From: Intestinibacter bartlettii
GTDB taxonomy: Bacteria; Bacillota; Clostridia; Peptostreptococcales; Peptostreptococcaceae
Length of the DNA stretch: 35,158 nucleotides
Direction: 5' to 3'
Assembly: GCF_018917435.1 (NCBI RefSeq)
Contig: NZ_JAHLOQ010000033.1
Coordinates: 1-35,158 of the forward strand
In this document: positions 16,571 to 24,642 of the stretch, in pieces
Numbering within the stretch: the stretch's first letter is position 1
How the letters are laid out: each line of letters begins with the position of its first letter
Program-made: the position numbers and the translations under genes
Notes under the pieces: model-generated
Told to the model about the DNA's origin: nothing
The model's database searches: none
Seen by the model: the letters and a program-made list of their open reading frames with translations, nothing else

Positions 16571-17674
16571 ATGAGTTTTTATGAAGTAGTAGAAAAATAC
16601 AGGAATTTTGATTTTGATGAATATTTTGAAAATGTCACAGATAACGATGTGTTGAGAAGTTTAAATAAAAATAAACTAAATCATATGGATGTTTTAAATT
16701 TATTATCACCAACAGCTATGAAATACTTAGAACAAATGGCACAAAAAGCACATAGATTAAGTCTTCAACATCTAGGAAAAACAGTAACTTTATACACACC
16801 TATGTATATTGCAAATTACTGTGTAAACCACTGTGTTTACTGCGGGTATAACTGCAAAAGTGGAATAAACAGAAGAAAATTAAATATGGAACAAATTAAA
16901 AACGAAGCAGATTATATAGCTGATATGGGATTTAAGCATATTTTAGTATTAACAGGTGAAAGTGAAAGACATTCTCCAGTTGAATACATCGGTGAAGCAG
17001 TAAAAATTATATCAGACAGATTTGCGTCTATAGGTATAGAAGTTTACCCAATGGAAGTCGAAGGATACAGACACCTTGTAGAAAATGGGGCTGATTCACT
17101 TACTGTTTATCAAGAAACTTATGATGAAGTAGTTTATAAAAAAGTGCATATAAAAGGGCCAAAAGCAAACTTTAAATTTAGATTAGACGCTCCAGAAAGA
17201 GGGGCAATGGCAGGAATGAGAAGTTTATCAATAGGAGCGCTATTAGGTCTTGCAGACTATAGAAGGGATGCATTTTTCACTATTTTACATGGAGAATATC
17301 TAAAAACAAAATACCCACATATAGAACTTTCTTATTCAGCACCTAGAATGAAGCCATTTAAAGGAAGCTTTGAAGATATAAATCCAGTGGACGACCCAAC
17401 AGAATTTCAAATAATGACAGTTATGAGACTTTTTGATTCTCATGCTGCATTAAATGTTTCAACAAGAGAAAACCTAGACTTTAGAAAACACGTAATGCCA
17501 CTAGGAGTTACAAAACTAAGCGCAGAAGTAACAACAGACGTAGGCGGACATACTTTAGGAGAAGCTGGAACTAACCAATTTGAAAATAATACAGATGCCA
17601 GCTTAGAAGAAGTAGGCAAAATGTTAAACTCAATCGGATACCAATATGTATTTAAAGATTGGGAGAGATTTTAG
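16571..17674 (+). CDS. thiH: 2-iminoacetate synthase ThiH (radical SAM, tyrosine lyase)
   Basis: A 367-residue radical SAM enzyme that cleaves tyrosine to give dehydroglycine (2-iminoacetate) for ThiG. The [4Fe-4S]-SAM motif is C84-x3-C88-x2-C91 (CVNHCVYCGYNC). A BATS-type C-terminal region (about 260-350) includes NVSTRENLDFRKH. Using ThiH rather than oxygen-dependent glycine oxidase (ThiO) fits an anaerobe. AAGGGGGAT precedes the ATG by 7-8 nt; the gap from thiG is 12 nt, and the next gene begins directly after the stop (TAG-ATG). Confidence 0.96.
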   Translation: MSFYEVVEKYRNFDFDEYFENVTDNDVLRSLNKNKLNHMDVLNLLSPTAMKYLEQMAQKAHRLSLQHLGKTVTLYTPMYIANYCVNHCVYCGYNCKSGINRRKLNMEQIKNEADYIADMGFKHILVLTGESERHSPVEYIGEAVKIISDRFASIGIEVYPMEVEGYRHLVENGADSLTVYQETYDEVVYKKVHIKGPKANFKFRLDAPERGAMAGMRSLSIGALLGLADYRRDAFFTILHGEYLKTKYPHIELSYSAPRMKPFKGSFEDINPVDDPTEFQIMTVMRLFDSHAALNVSTRENLDFRKHVMPLGVTKLSAEVTTDVGGHTLGEAGTNQFENNTDASLEEVGKMLNSIGYQYVFKDWERF

Positions 17675-18304
17675 ATGTATTTAATTAGCAACAGAAATCT
17701 ATGTTCAAAAGAAAAATACATAAAAACTATAGTAGAAGCTGCTAAAAATAATGTAGAGTACTTGATTTTAAGAGAAAAAGATTTAGAATATAGTGAATTG
17801 GAAAAATTGTATAATAAAATAGTCTTAGCTTTAAAAGAAAATAACGCAGATATAAATATAATTGTAAATAGTTCGATTGAATTGTATAAAAACTACCCAG
17901 TGTGCGGGATACATCTCCCATATAATTTATTCAAAGATTTGCTAAGTAGAGATTATGAATTCGATAAGACTAAGAAATTAGGACTTTCTTTACATAGCAC
18001 AGCTGAAGTAATTGAGTTAAATAAAATTATAGAAAGTAAAAATATAAATATAGACTATATAACTCTTTCACATATATTTGAAACAAAATGCAAAGAGGGA
18101 TTAAAGCCTAGAGGTGTCGAGCTTTTAAAAAATGCTAGAGATTTAACAAATATAAGAATAGTTGCACTTGGGGGGATATTGCCTCAAAATATAGGGAAAA
18201 TAGCAGAGTTTTGCGATGACTTTGCAGTAATGAGTACTTTGTTTAAAAGCTCTTATGTTAAAGAAACTATAGAAGATTATAATAAAAATTGGAACAAATT
18301 ATAA
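17675..18304 (+). CDS. tenI: ThiE/TenI-family protein, probably TenI-type thiazole tautomerase
   Basis: A 209-residue TIM-barrel protein. It keeps the ThiE/TenI core (YLILREKD, ALGGI), but the Mg2+/pyrophosphate aspartates of ThiE are gone: the NDD/NDR motif reads VNSS (64-67), and the GxxxGQxD segment reads GIHLPYNLF (78-86). By contrast GLSLHS carries the TenI catalytic His (H107), and SHIFETKCKEGLKPRG matches the TenI signature. TenI aromatises the thiazole carboxylate made by ThiG, so it completes the thiazole branch without joining it to HMP. Automatic annotation would likely call it thiE. It follows thiH with no gap and ends the operon. True ThiE activity would have to come from another locus. 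Confidence 0.78.
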   Translation: MYLISNRNLCSKEKYIKTIVEAAKNNVEYLILREKDLEYSELEKLYNKIVLALKENNADINIIVNSSIELYKNYPVCGIHLPYNLFKDLLSRDYEFDKTKKLGLSLHSTAEVIELNKIIESKNINIDYITLSHIFETKCKEGLKPRGVELLKNARDLTNIRIVALGGILPQNIGKIAEFCDDFAVMSTLFKSSYVKETIEDYNKNWNKL

Positions 18305-18327
18305 ATTTGATGTTTTAAAGTTGAAAT

Positions 18328-18369
18328 AAAATAGAGATTTTTGATGAAAATCAAAGATCTTTATTTTTT
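18328..18369 (+). terminator. Intrinsic terminator after the thiamine operon
   Basis: A 16-bp stem with two G-U pairs (18329-18344 with 18351-18366) and a T-run of seven. The rest of the 18370-18619 gap holds a small inverted repeat (AGCAT-GAT-ATGCT near 18444) and several TATAAT-like boxes, but no clear promoter or gene. Confidence 0.8.
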
Positions 18370-18619
18370 TGAACAATTAGAAAAAAGTAGTGTATTATCT
18401 TGTCATTAGGAAGATATAAAAACTACATGATTTATTGCTATGGAGCATGATATGCTATCGTTTAATGGATAGATATACATAATTAAAGTTTCAAAAAAGT
18501 TACAGATAATTTCAAAAGTCTCCTTTGTATAATAGATTTATTATAATAAAAATATAATCATTTTTAAGAGTATAGACAGTTTGAGATATAGATTTATTTT
18601 AATCAATGAGGAGTAGGTT

Positions 18620-18949
18620 ATGAAAAGAGATTCTGATTCAAAAATAAATTTCTTATTTTTAAGTTCAATCTGTGTGAATATTGTCATGATTATTTTAATG
18701 TTATTTGATATATGTAATTATTTTTTTAGCGTAAGTACGATAATATTGGCTAAGGATTCTTTAGTCAATATTGAATACTCTTTATTTGGCTTGAATTTTA
18801 TAACAAAAAATCAAAATTTTTACTATCCATTTGGGGGAACTTTATATTTAATTATACTTTTAGCTTATGATCTTATAATGATGACTATATTTTTATATTT
18901 TGAATTTTATAAAAAAGCTAAATCTAATAGAAAAAATAATTTAAATTAA
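18620..18949 (+). CDS. Small two-helix membrane protein, unknown function
   Basis: A 109-residue protein with no recognised family. A polar N-terminus (MKRDSDSKIN) is followed by one hydrophobic segment (about 11-40), a likely external loop with aromatic residues (about 45-72), and a second hydrophobic segment (about 73-96). The C-terminus is basic (KKAKSNRKNN), predicting both ends in the cytosol. GAGGAGTAGG precedes the ATG. It is followed 26 nt later by another small membrane protein gene on the same strand, so the two probably form an operon. Confidence 0.6.
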   Translation: MKRDSDSKINFLFLSSICVNIVMIILMLFDICNYFFSVSTIILAKDSLVNIEYSLFGLNFITKNQNFYYPFGGTLYLIILLAYDLIMMTIFLYFEFYKKAKSNRKNNLN

Positions 18950-18975
18950 ATTTCTATAAATAAGGAGTGAGATTT

Positions 18976-19218
18976 ATGAATAAAATCCTAAAAAAAATAA
19001 TTGATTTTATAAAAGGAGAAATTATTATAAGAACATTTATATCTTTCATAATTCTTGATATAGGTGCAGATTTATTAATGAATTTTGGCTTTAAATTGAT
19101 ATATTCTAAATTTAGTATAGTTAATTTAGTTTTGGGAATATTCGGTGTAATATTACTTATAATATTCTTTATTTTAACATATAAAGATATTTGTTTAGTA
19201 GTTAACGATGAAAAATAA
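18976..19218 (+). CDS. Small two-helix membrane protein, unknown function
   Basis: An 80-residue protein with two hydrophobic segments (about residues 18-40 and 46-69), a basic N-terminus (MNKILKKIIDFIK) and a short C-terminal tail. No family is recognised. The start is the ATG at 18976 with TAAGGAG 8 nt upstream; a GTG three codons earlier overlaps that ribosome site. It shares size class and topology with the preceding gene. The transcript ends at the strong terminator at 19286-19327. Confidence 0.6.
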   Translation: MNKILKKIIDFIKGEIIIRTFISFIILDIGADLLMNFGFKLIYSKFSIVNLVLGIFGVILLIIFFILTYKDICLVVNDEK

Positions 19219-19285
19219 TAAACAATTGTAAAGTATTGCAAATTATATGATCAATATATTTATTAAAAATGAATAGGTTTATTTA

Positions 19286-19327
19286 ATAAGCCTCCTTACT
19301 AAAATATTTAGTTAAGGAGGTTTTTAA
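19286..19327 (+). terminator. Intrinsic terminator between convergent genes
   Basis: CCTCCTTA (19291-19298) pairs with TAAGGAGG (19313-19320), with an inner CTAAA/TTTAG stem, then TTTTT. It serves the plus-strand small genes; the T-run on the minus side is weak, so it may only partly serve the convergent dehydrogenase. Confidence 0.88.
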
Positions 19328-19356
19328 ATTGAAAAGATATATTTTAATATATTAAA

Positions 19357-20523
19357 TTACTTTGCATTATAAGCATTATTAAGCACATTTAAGTAATCTT
19401 CTTTCCTCATTGGTCTTGGATTACTTTCAGTAGATATATTTATAACTGATTTTTCGGCTAATATATCAAAGTCTTTAGGTTCAACATTTAATTCAGAGAA
19501 TAAAGGAAGTTTTACATCTAATGCAAGTTGTTTAACTGCTTTAACTGCTAAATCAGCTCCTTCATCATCACTTTTAAATTCAAAACCCATTGCTTTTGCA
19601 ACTCTGGCGTATTTTGATACACAATAGTCTTTATTGTATTCCATAACATGAGGAAGTAAGACTGCGTTACAAACTCCATGAGCAAGGTCGAACATTCCAC
19701 CAAGGGCTTCGGCAATACAGTGTACGCTTGCGACGTCTGAGTGGCTAAATCCGATTCCTGCTAACATACTTCCCATAAGCATTGCACTTCTTGCTTGTAG
19801 GTTGTCTCCTTCAAAAACGGCTGTTTTTAAATTGTTATATATAAGTTCGATTGCATATAAAGATAGTGCATCGGCTATTGGTTCTGAACAAGTTGCTGTG
19901 TAGGCTTCGATTGCGTGTGTTAATGCATCCATTCCTGTTGCAGCAGTTACTGCTGGTGGAACTGACAAAGTAAGTACAGGGTCACAGATTGCTACTTTTG
20001 CAGCTGTGAATTTGCTTTTTACTGTCATTTTATATTTATTTTTAGTATCAGTTATAACTGAAGAGAAAGTTATTTCGCTTCCTGTTCCTGATGTTGTTGG
20101 TATTGTTATGAAAAGAGGAAGTGGTTTTGTTGCAGCAGTTTTGCCTTCGTATTTTTTGATTTCTGTATCGTTATGAGCAAGTAAAACACCGACAGATTTT
20201 GCACAGTCGATAGGGCTACCACCACCGACTGCTATTATACAGTCACAGTTGTTTTCTCTTGCTATTTTTGCGCCTTCTTCGACATTTACATCTTTAGGGT
20301 TGGCCTCGACACCATCATAAATTACATAAGGAAAATCGCCTTTATCTAATAAATCTGTTATCTTTTTCAAAATACCAGCCTTTTCAACTCCCTTGTCAGT
20401 AATTATTATAGGTTTTTTACCTTTGTTTTCTTTTAATTCAACGCATAAATTATCTAGACAATTTGCCCCATATATTATTTTTGTAGGCAATTCGAATGAA
20501 AAGAATTTTGTTAAGTTATCCAT
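19357..20523 (-). CDS. Iron-containing alcohol dehydrogenase (group III)
   Basis: A 388-residue NAD(P)-dependent Fe-ADH family enzyme acting on alcohols/aldehydes in the cytosol. The nucleotide-binding GGGS motif is at 100-103, TTSGTGSE at 143-150, and the metal ligands are D199, H203 (GMDALTHAIEAY), H268 and H282 (DLAHGVCNAVLLPH). Length is typical. The family includes butanol, 1,3-propanediol and other dehydrogenases; the substrate cannot be assigned. AAAGGGGG precedes the ATG. It diverges from the five-gene dehydrogenase operon across about 306 nt, so a shared regulator is possible. Confidence 0.93.
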   Translation of the reverse strand: MDNLTKFFSFELPTKIIYGANCLDNLCVELKENKGKKPIIITDKGVEKAGILKKITDLLDKGDFPYVIYDGVEANPKDVNVEEGAKIARENNCDCIIAVGGGSPIDCAKSVGVLLAHNDTEIKKYEGKTAATKPLPLFITIPTTSGTGSEITFSSVITDTKNKYKMTVKSKFTAAKVAICDPVLTLSVPPAVTAATGMDALTHAIEAYTATCSEPIADALSLYAIELIYNNLKTAVFEGDNLQARSAMLMGSMLAGIGFSHSDVASVHCIAEALGGMFDLAHGVCNAVLLPHVMEYNKDYCVSKYARVAKAMGFEFKSDDEGADLAVKAVKQLALDVKLPLFSELNVEPKDFDILAEKSVINISTESNPRPMRKEDYLNVLNNAYNAK

Positions 20524-20586
20524 AAAATTTCCCCCTTTAATTAAAATAACAAAGATTATATATGATTAGAAATGATACTTAATTTA

Positions 20587-20615
20587 ATTGTAGGAAAAAA
20601 CAACAAATTTAGCAA
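20587..20615 (-). promoter_or_regulatory. Possible promoter of the alcohol dehydrogenase gene
   Basis: Read on the minus strand: TTGCTA, 17-bp spacer, TACAAT, about 65 nt before the ATG. It is a moderate match in an AT-rich region. Nothing else certain is visible in the 20524-20829 divergent region except the hairpin at 20760-20790. Confidence 0.35.
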
Positions 20616-20759
20616 ATAATATGAGAGTATTGACGGAATTTAATTAAATAATTACTAAAGATAAGATTGTATAAAAATTGCGTGATGTGGTTATATGGGA
20701 AAAAATGTAATATAATAGTATAATATAGTAAAAAAACAAACTATAAATAATAAATAAAA

Positions 20760-20790
20760 TTAGACTTTAGAAAAAATTATCAAAGTCTAA
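20760..20790 (+). other. 5'-UTR hairpin before the split dehydrogenase operon
   Basis: TTAGACTTT (20760-20768) pairs perfectly with AAAGTCTAA (20782-20790) around a 13-nt loop, 39 nt before the GTG start of the first operon gene. No T-run follows, so it is not a terminator. It could be an mRNA structure or an operator-like inverted repeat. Confidence 0.45.
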
Positions 20791-20829
20791 ACTTTCAAAT
20801 TATATTGTTATGATTAAGGAGGAAAAGTT

Positions 20830-21150
20830 GTGAGAGTAGATGATCATCCAATTTTAGGGAAGATGGAAGATAGAAAAGAAGTAACTATTTTCTATAATGA
20901 AAAACCTATAAAGGCTTTTGAAGGGGAACCTATTGCTTCAGCACTTATGGCAGCAGGAATAAAGTCTTTTAGAACTACAGCAAAAAGAAACGAACCAAGA
21001 GGGATATTTTGTGCGATAGGTCGTTGTACAGATTGTATGATGGTTGTCGATGGAATTCCAAACACTAGAACTTGTGTAACTATGGTGAAAGACGGAATGA
21101 AAGTAGAAACTCAAAAGGGATTAGCTAAAATAAGCAGACATAAGGATTAA
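20830..21150 (+). CDS. (2Fe-2S) ferredoxin-type small subunit of split amine/imino-acid dehydrogenase
   Basis: A 106-residue protein of the Fer2_4 class that forms the small subunit of HcnA/SoxA/D-hydroxyproline dehydrogenase-type enzymes. The cluster ligands are C61, C66, C69 and C82 (C-x4-C-x2-C-x12-C). The preceding FEGEPIASALMAAGI and following DGIPNTRTC are family signatures. It starts at a GTG with TAAGGAGG 7 nt upstream. It is first of five genes that split the parts often fused in sarcosine oxidase alpha (SoxA). It should pass electrons between the flavin sites and the ferredoxin subunits. Confidence 0.9.
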   Translation: MRVDDHPILGKMEDRKEVTIFYNEKPIKAFEGEPIASALMAAGIKSFRTTAKRNEPRGIFCAIGRCTDCMMVVDGIPNTRTCVTMVKDGMKVETQKGLAKISRHKD

Positions 21151-21279
21151 ATTTATATATGTATAAATGCTGTAATAAATAATAAGGTGGATAATTAGAT
21201 TAAAGAAAAATATCAATGATACAATTTTAATTGACATAATATTTAGATTCTTTAACAAAATAATCGGAAGGGGATAAAA

Positions 21280-22407
21280 ATGAAGGAGATTGTAACAGAA
21301 ATAGCTATAATCGGTGCAGGCTCTGCAGGATTAAGTGCTGCTTATCAAGCTGCAAGCGCAGGTGCTGATGTATTAGTTATCGATGAAAATAAATTGCCAG
21401 GAGGGCAATTGTTCAAACAAATACATAAATTCTTTGGATCAAAAGAACATAAAGCAGGAACTAGAGGTTATATAATCGGCCAAGAATTATTGGAAAAAGT
21501 CCAAAATAGTGGGGCAAAAGTTTTATTAGACAGTTTAGTTTATGGATTGTTGCCAGATAACAGCATGGGAGTTATAAGCGGAGGCGTAAACTATTCTGTT
21601 AAAGCTAAAAAGATAATAGTTGCAACAGGAGCAAAAGAAAATTACATGGCGTTTCCAGGAAGTACATTGCCAGGAGTTATGGGGGCAGGTGCTGCTCAAA
21701 CTATGGCAAATGTAAATAGAGTTTTGCCAGGTGAAAAAATACTTATGCTAGGCTCTGGTAATGTTGGACTTATAGTATCTTATCAACTTATGCAAGCAGG
21801 AGCTGAGGTTGTGGCAATTGTCGAAGGTGGACCAAAGATAGGTGGATATGGAGTTCATGCAGGAAAAATTAGAAGGGCAGGAGTACCAATATATACAGGT
21901 CATACAATAAAAAGAGTGTATGGTGAAGGAAAAGTCGAAGGTGTTGAAATAGCTGCAGTAGATGAAAAATGGAACATAATCTCTGGAAGTGAAAAGAACT
22001 TCGATGTCGATACTGTATGTTTAGCAGTTGGATTAAATCCAATGACTGAGCTTTTATGGATGACTGGCTGTGAATTTGATTTTATACCGGCGTTTGGAGG
22101 ACATGTTCCACTTCATGATAAAAATATGGAAACTTCAAAAGAGGGAATATATGTAGCGGGAGATGTTACAGGTGTTGAAGAAGCATCTTCTGCAATGGAA
22201 GAAGGAAACTTGGCAGGGGTATGTGCTGCACATTCGCTTGGATATTTAACTGATGATGAAAAAGCAAAATTAGTAGAAGAGATAAATGATAGATTAAATA
22301 CACTTCGCTCAGGATATTTCGGAGAGAGAAGAAGAATGTCAAAACAAAAACAAATAGAAGATATGAAATTATATAAAGAAGCTCTTTTAGAAAAAGTAGA
22401 AATATAA
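21280..22407 (+). CDS. NAD(P)/FAD-dependent oxidoreductase subunit (HcnB/SoxA-like)
   Basis: A 375-residue pyridine-nucleotide-disulfide-type flavoprotein. FAD site GAGSAG (12-17) with DENKLPGGQL; second nucleotide site GSGNVG (158-163); C-terminal FAD motif GIYVAGDVTG. In many relatives (HcnB, D-hydroxyproline dehydrogenase alpha) a BFD-like 2Fe-2S domain is fused at the C-terminus; here the protein ends without those cysteines, and a separate BFD gene lies two genes downstream. It probably takes electrons toward NAD(P) or another acceptor. The ribosome site is GGAAGGGGAT. It is 129 nt after the small subunit gene. Confidence 0.9.
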   Translation: MKEIVTEIAIIGAGSAGLSAAYQAASAGADVLVIDENKLPGGQLFKQIHKFFGSKEHKAGTRGYIIGQELLEKVQNSGAKVLLDSLVYGLLPDNSMGVISGGVNYSVKAKKIIVATGAKENYMAFPGSTLPGVMGAGAAQTMANVNRVLPGEKILMLGSGNVGLIVSYQLMQAGAEVVAIVEGGPKIGGYGVHAGKIRRAGVPIYTGHTIKRVYGEGKVEGVEIAAVDEKWNIISGSEKNFDVDTVCLAVGLNPMTELLWMTGCEFDFIPAFGGHVPLHDKNMETSKEGIYVAGDVTGVEEASSAMEEGNLAGVCAAHSLGYLTDDEKAKLVEEINDRLNTLRSGYFGERRRMSKQKQIEDMKLYKEALLEKVEI

Positions 22408-22498
22408 AAATATCTAAAATTAGAATTATAGAAATTTAATTATAAATTATGTTTCGATATAAAGATTAAAATAGACTAAATTTGAAAGGGGAAAAATT

Positions 22499-23005
22499 GT
22501 GAATAGAGGTATAGTATACGACGGTGTTCCATCAAAAGAAGAATTGGCTTCTTGTCCTGGGGTGCCAAGTGAAGAAAGAATGAGACAAGGTAGAGTTGCT
22601 GTTATCGAATGTGTGCAAGAAATACCATGCAATCCATGTTCATTTTCATGTAAATTTAATGCGATAACTATAGGAGATGAAATAACAAATCTACCTCACT
22701 TAGACGGAGATAAATGTACAGGATGCGGACAATGTGTGGCAAATTGCCCAGGTCTTGCAATAACTATAATGGATAAATCATATAGCGATAAAGAAGCAGT
22801 TATTGATTTTCCATTTGAATACCTTCCACTTCCAGAAGAACATCAAGTAGTGGATGCTGTAAATAGATATGGGGAAGTAGTCTGTAAGGGAATAATAAAA
22901 AAAGTAAAACAAGTTAAAGCTTATGCAGGAACTACTATTGTAAGTATGATAATTCCAATCGAATTTGCAGATGAAGTTAGAAGTATGAAAAGATTAGGAA
23001 AATAA
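22499..23005 (+). CDS. 4Fe-4S dicluster ferredoxin-type subunit
   Basis: A 168-residue protein with two predicted [4Fe-4S] sites: C38, C44, C47, C51 (ECVQEIPCNPCSFSC), and C73, C76, C79, C83 (CTGCGQCVANCPG). Residues about 100-168 form a beta-rich tail (VVDAVNRYGEVVCKGIIKK) with no known motif. It resembles the ferredoxin-like gamma subunit of hetero-multimeric dye-linked proline dehydrogenases of archaea, and equivalents in clostridia. The start is a GTG with GAAAGGGG upstream; no ATG lies in the plausible start region. It should wire the flavoproteins to a low-potential carrier. Confidence 0.87.
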   Translation: MNRGIVYDGVPSKEELASCPGVPSEERMRQGRVAVIECVQEIPCNPCSFSCKFNAITIGDEITNLPHLDGDKCTGCGQCVANCPGLAITIMDKSYSDKEAVIDFPFEYLPLPEEHQVVDAVNRYGEVVCKGIIKKVKQVKAYAGTTIVSMIIPIEFADEVRSMKRLGK

Positions 23006-23088
23006 GATCAAAAATAGTGAGTATATAAATAATAAATGTAAATATAGTTAATTGATTTTAAATATAAAAATATGAAAGGGAGATTTTT

Positions 23089-23361
23089 ATGGAGGAAGAT
23101 ATACTAATCTGCAGATGTAAAGAAGTTACAAAAGCAGAGATAATAGAAGCTATAAGAGATGGTGCGACTACTATAGATGGTGTTAAAAGAAGAACAAAAG
23201 CAGGAATGGGACTTTGTCAGGGGAAAACTTGCGAGAGATTAGTAGCAAGAATTATAAGTGAAGAAACAGGTATCAGTATGGAAGAACTTATTCCAGCGAC
23301 TAAGAGAATTCCTGTTAGACCAATAAAAATTGGAATAATAGGAGGAAGTGAAGATGAATAA
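23089..23361 (+). CDS. BFD-like (2Fe-2S)-binding subunit
   Basis: A 90-residue protein of the bacterioferritin-associated-ferredoxin fold. Ligands are C8 and C10 (ICRCKEV) with C43 and C48 (GLCQGKTC). The helical segment EIIEAIRDGATTIDGVKRRT is typical of BFD domains fused to NAD(P)/FAD oxidoreductases. Here it stands alone and should complete the FAD subunit encoded at 21280. Its last 8 nt overlap the next gene, which implies coupled translation of this subunit and the DAO-type subunit. AAAGGGAG precedes the ATG. Confidence 0.9.
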   Translation: MEEDILICRCKEVTKAEIIEAIRDGATTIDGVKRRTKAGMGLCQGKTCERLVARIISEETGISMEELIPATKRIPVRPIKIGIIGGSEDE

Positions 23362-24520
23362 TAAATACGACGTTATTGTAATAGGCGGGGGGATTATAGG
23401 TTCTTCTGTGACTTATTACCTTAGCAAATTAGGAAATAAAGTTTTACAAATAGAAAAAGAGGACATAACAAAAGGCTCAGCAGGTGCAACTGATGGTGTT
23501 GTAGGATATCACACTAAAAAACCAGGTGTACAAATGGATTTAGCAGTTCAAAGTATAAAATTATTCGACAACCTTAGTGAAGAGTTAGGAGAAGATGTTG
23601 AATACGAAAAAAACTGCGGTGGTATGCAACCTGTTGAAGATAAAGAACAATGGGATATATTATCAGAAATAGTTAAAAAACAAAGAGAAAGTGATGTAGA
23701 TATCGAGATGATATCTATAGAAAAGGCCTTAGAAATAGAGCCAGAATTAAATCCAAATTTATACGGTGCACTTTATTCAAAAACTGGGGGAAAAGTAAAT
23801 CCTATAAAACTTACTTATGGATTTAACCATGCAGCTAAAAAATTAGGTGCTACAGTTTTACTTCATACAGAAGTTACAGATATTATAGTGGAAAATAACA
23901 AAGTAAAAGGAGTAAAAACTGATAAAGGAGATTTTTACAGTGATAAAGTCGTAAATGCATGTGGTTCATATAGTGCTAAAATTGGAGAAATGGTCGGACT
24001 TGATATTCCAATAAAACCGAGAAAAGGTCAACTTATAATATCAGAACCAATAGGTCCTTTTATGGAAGCTACTGTTCAATGTGCTAGATACAACATAATC
24101 AAATTTAATCCAGAATCAATAAAAGATAAAAATGTATTAAAACTTGGATCAAGTTTGAGTATAGAACAAACAAAAGAAGGAACTCTAGTTATAGGAGGTA
24201 CTCGTGAATTTTGTGGATTTGATAAAGAAAACACATTAGAAGGAATTGAAGTAATGTTAAAAAGAGCTGTAGAATTTTTCCCAGCTATAAAAGACTTAAA
24301 CTTTATTAGAGCATTTGCAGGGCTTAGACCATTTACACCAGATGGACTTCCACTAATAGGTGAAGTGAACAAGATAGAAGGATTTTATATGGCAGCAGGA
24401 CATGAAGGAGACGGTATTGCATTAGCACCAATAACAGGAAAATTGCTAGCAGAACTTATAACAGATGGCAAACCATCTTACAATATAGATGATTTTAGTC
24501 CAAATAGATTTGAACTTTAA
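23354..24520 (+). CDS. DAO-family FAD-dependent oxidoreductase, substrate-binding subunit
   Basis: A 388-residue D-amino-acid-oxidase-type flavoprotein (SoxB/HcnC/proline dehydrogenase beta class). The FAD site is GGGIIG (11-16) near the N-terminus. FIRAFAGLRPFTPDGLPLIG and GHEGDGIALAP near the C-terminus are family motifs. It probably oxidises an amino or imino acid such as proline, hydroxyproline, sarcosine or a related N-alkyl amino acid; the exact substrate is not readable. The start is ATG 23354, 8 nt after GGAGG; a GTG two codons upstream is less well placed. It is last in the operon and is followed by a terminator. Confidence 0.92.
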   Translation: MNNKYDVIVIGGGIIGSSVTYYLSKLGNKVLQIEKEDITKGSAGATDGVVGYHTKKPGVQMDLAVQSIKLFDNLSEELGEDVEYEKNCGGMQPVEDKEQWDILSEIVKKQRESDVDIEMISIEKALEIEPELNPNLYGALYSKTGGKVNPIKLTYGFNHAAKKLGATVLLHTEVTDIIVENNKVKGVKTDKGDFYSDKVVNACGSYSAKIGEMVGLDIPIKPRKGQLIISEPIGPFMEATVQCARYNIIKFNPESIKDKNVLKLGSSLSIEQTKEGTLVIGGTREFCGFDKENTLEGIEVMLKRAVEFFPAIKDLNFIRAFAGLRPFTPDGLPLIGEVNKIEGFYMAAGHEGDGIALAPITGKLLAELITDGKPSYNIDDFSPNRFEL

Positions 24521-24557
24521 AATATAAATTATTTAAATTTAAGATATATTAATTAGA

Positions 24558-24600
24558 ATAAAACCTCTTTGTAAAAAGTAAAATAGCAAGGAGGTTTTTA
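24558..24600 (+). terminator. Intrinsic terminator after the split dehydrogenase operon
   Basis: AAAACCTCTTTG (24560-24571) pairs with CAAGGAGGTTTT (24587-24598; one G-U pair) and ends in a T-run. Confidence 0.82.
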
Positions 24601-24642
24601 TAACACATAGAATTATAATTTTTTGATTTATTAGGAGGAGTT

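Noticed and set aside
18954-19241. Minus-strand 95-codon ORF
   Set aside because: It is antisense to the small membrane protein gene at 18976-19218, which has a good ribosome site while this ORF has none.
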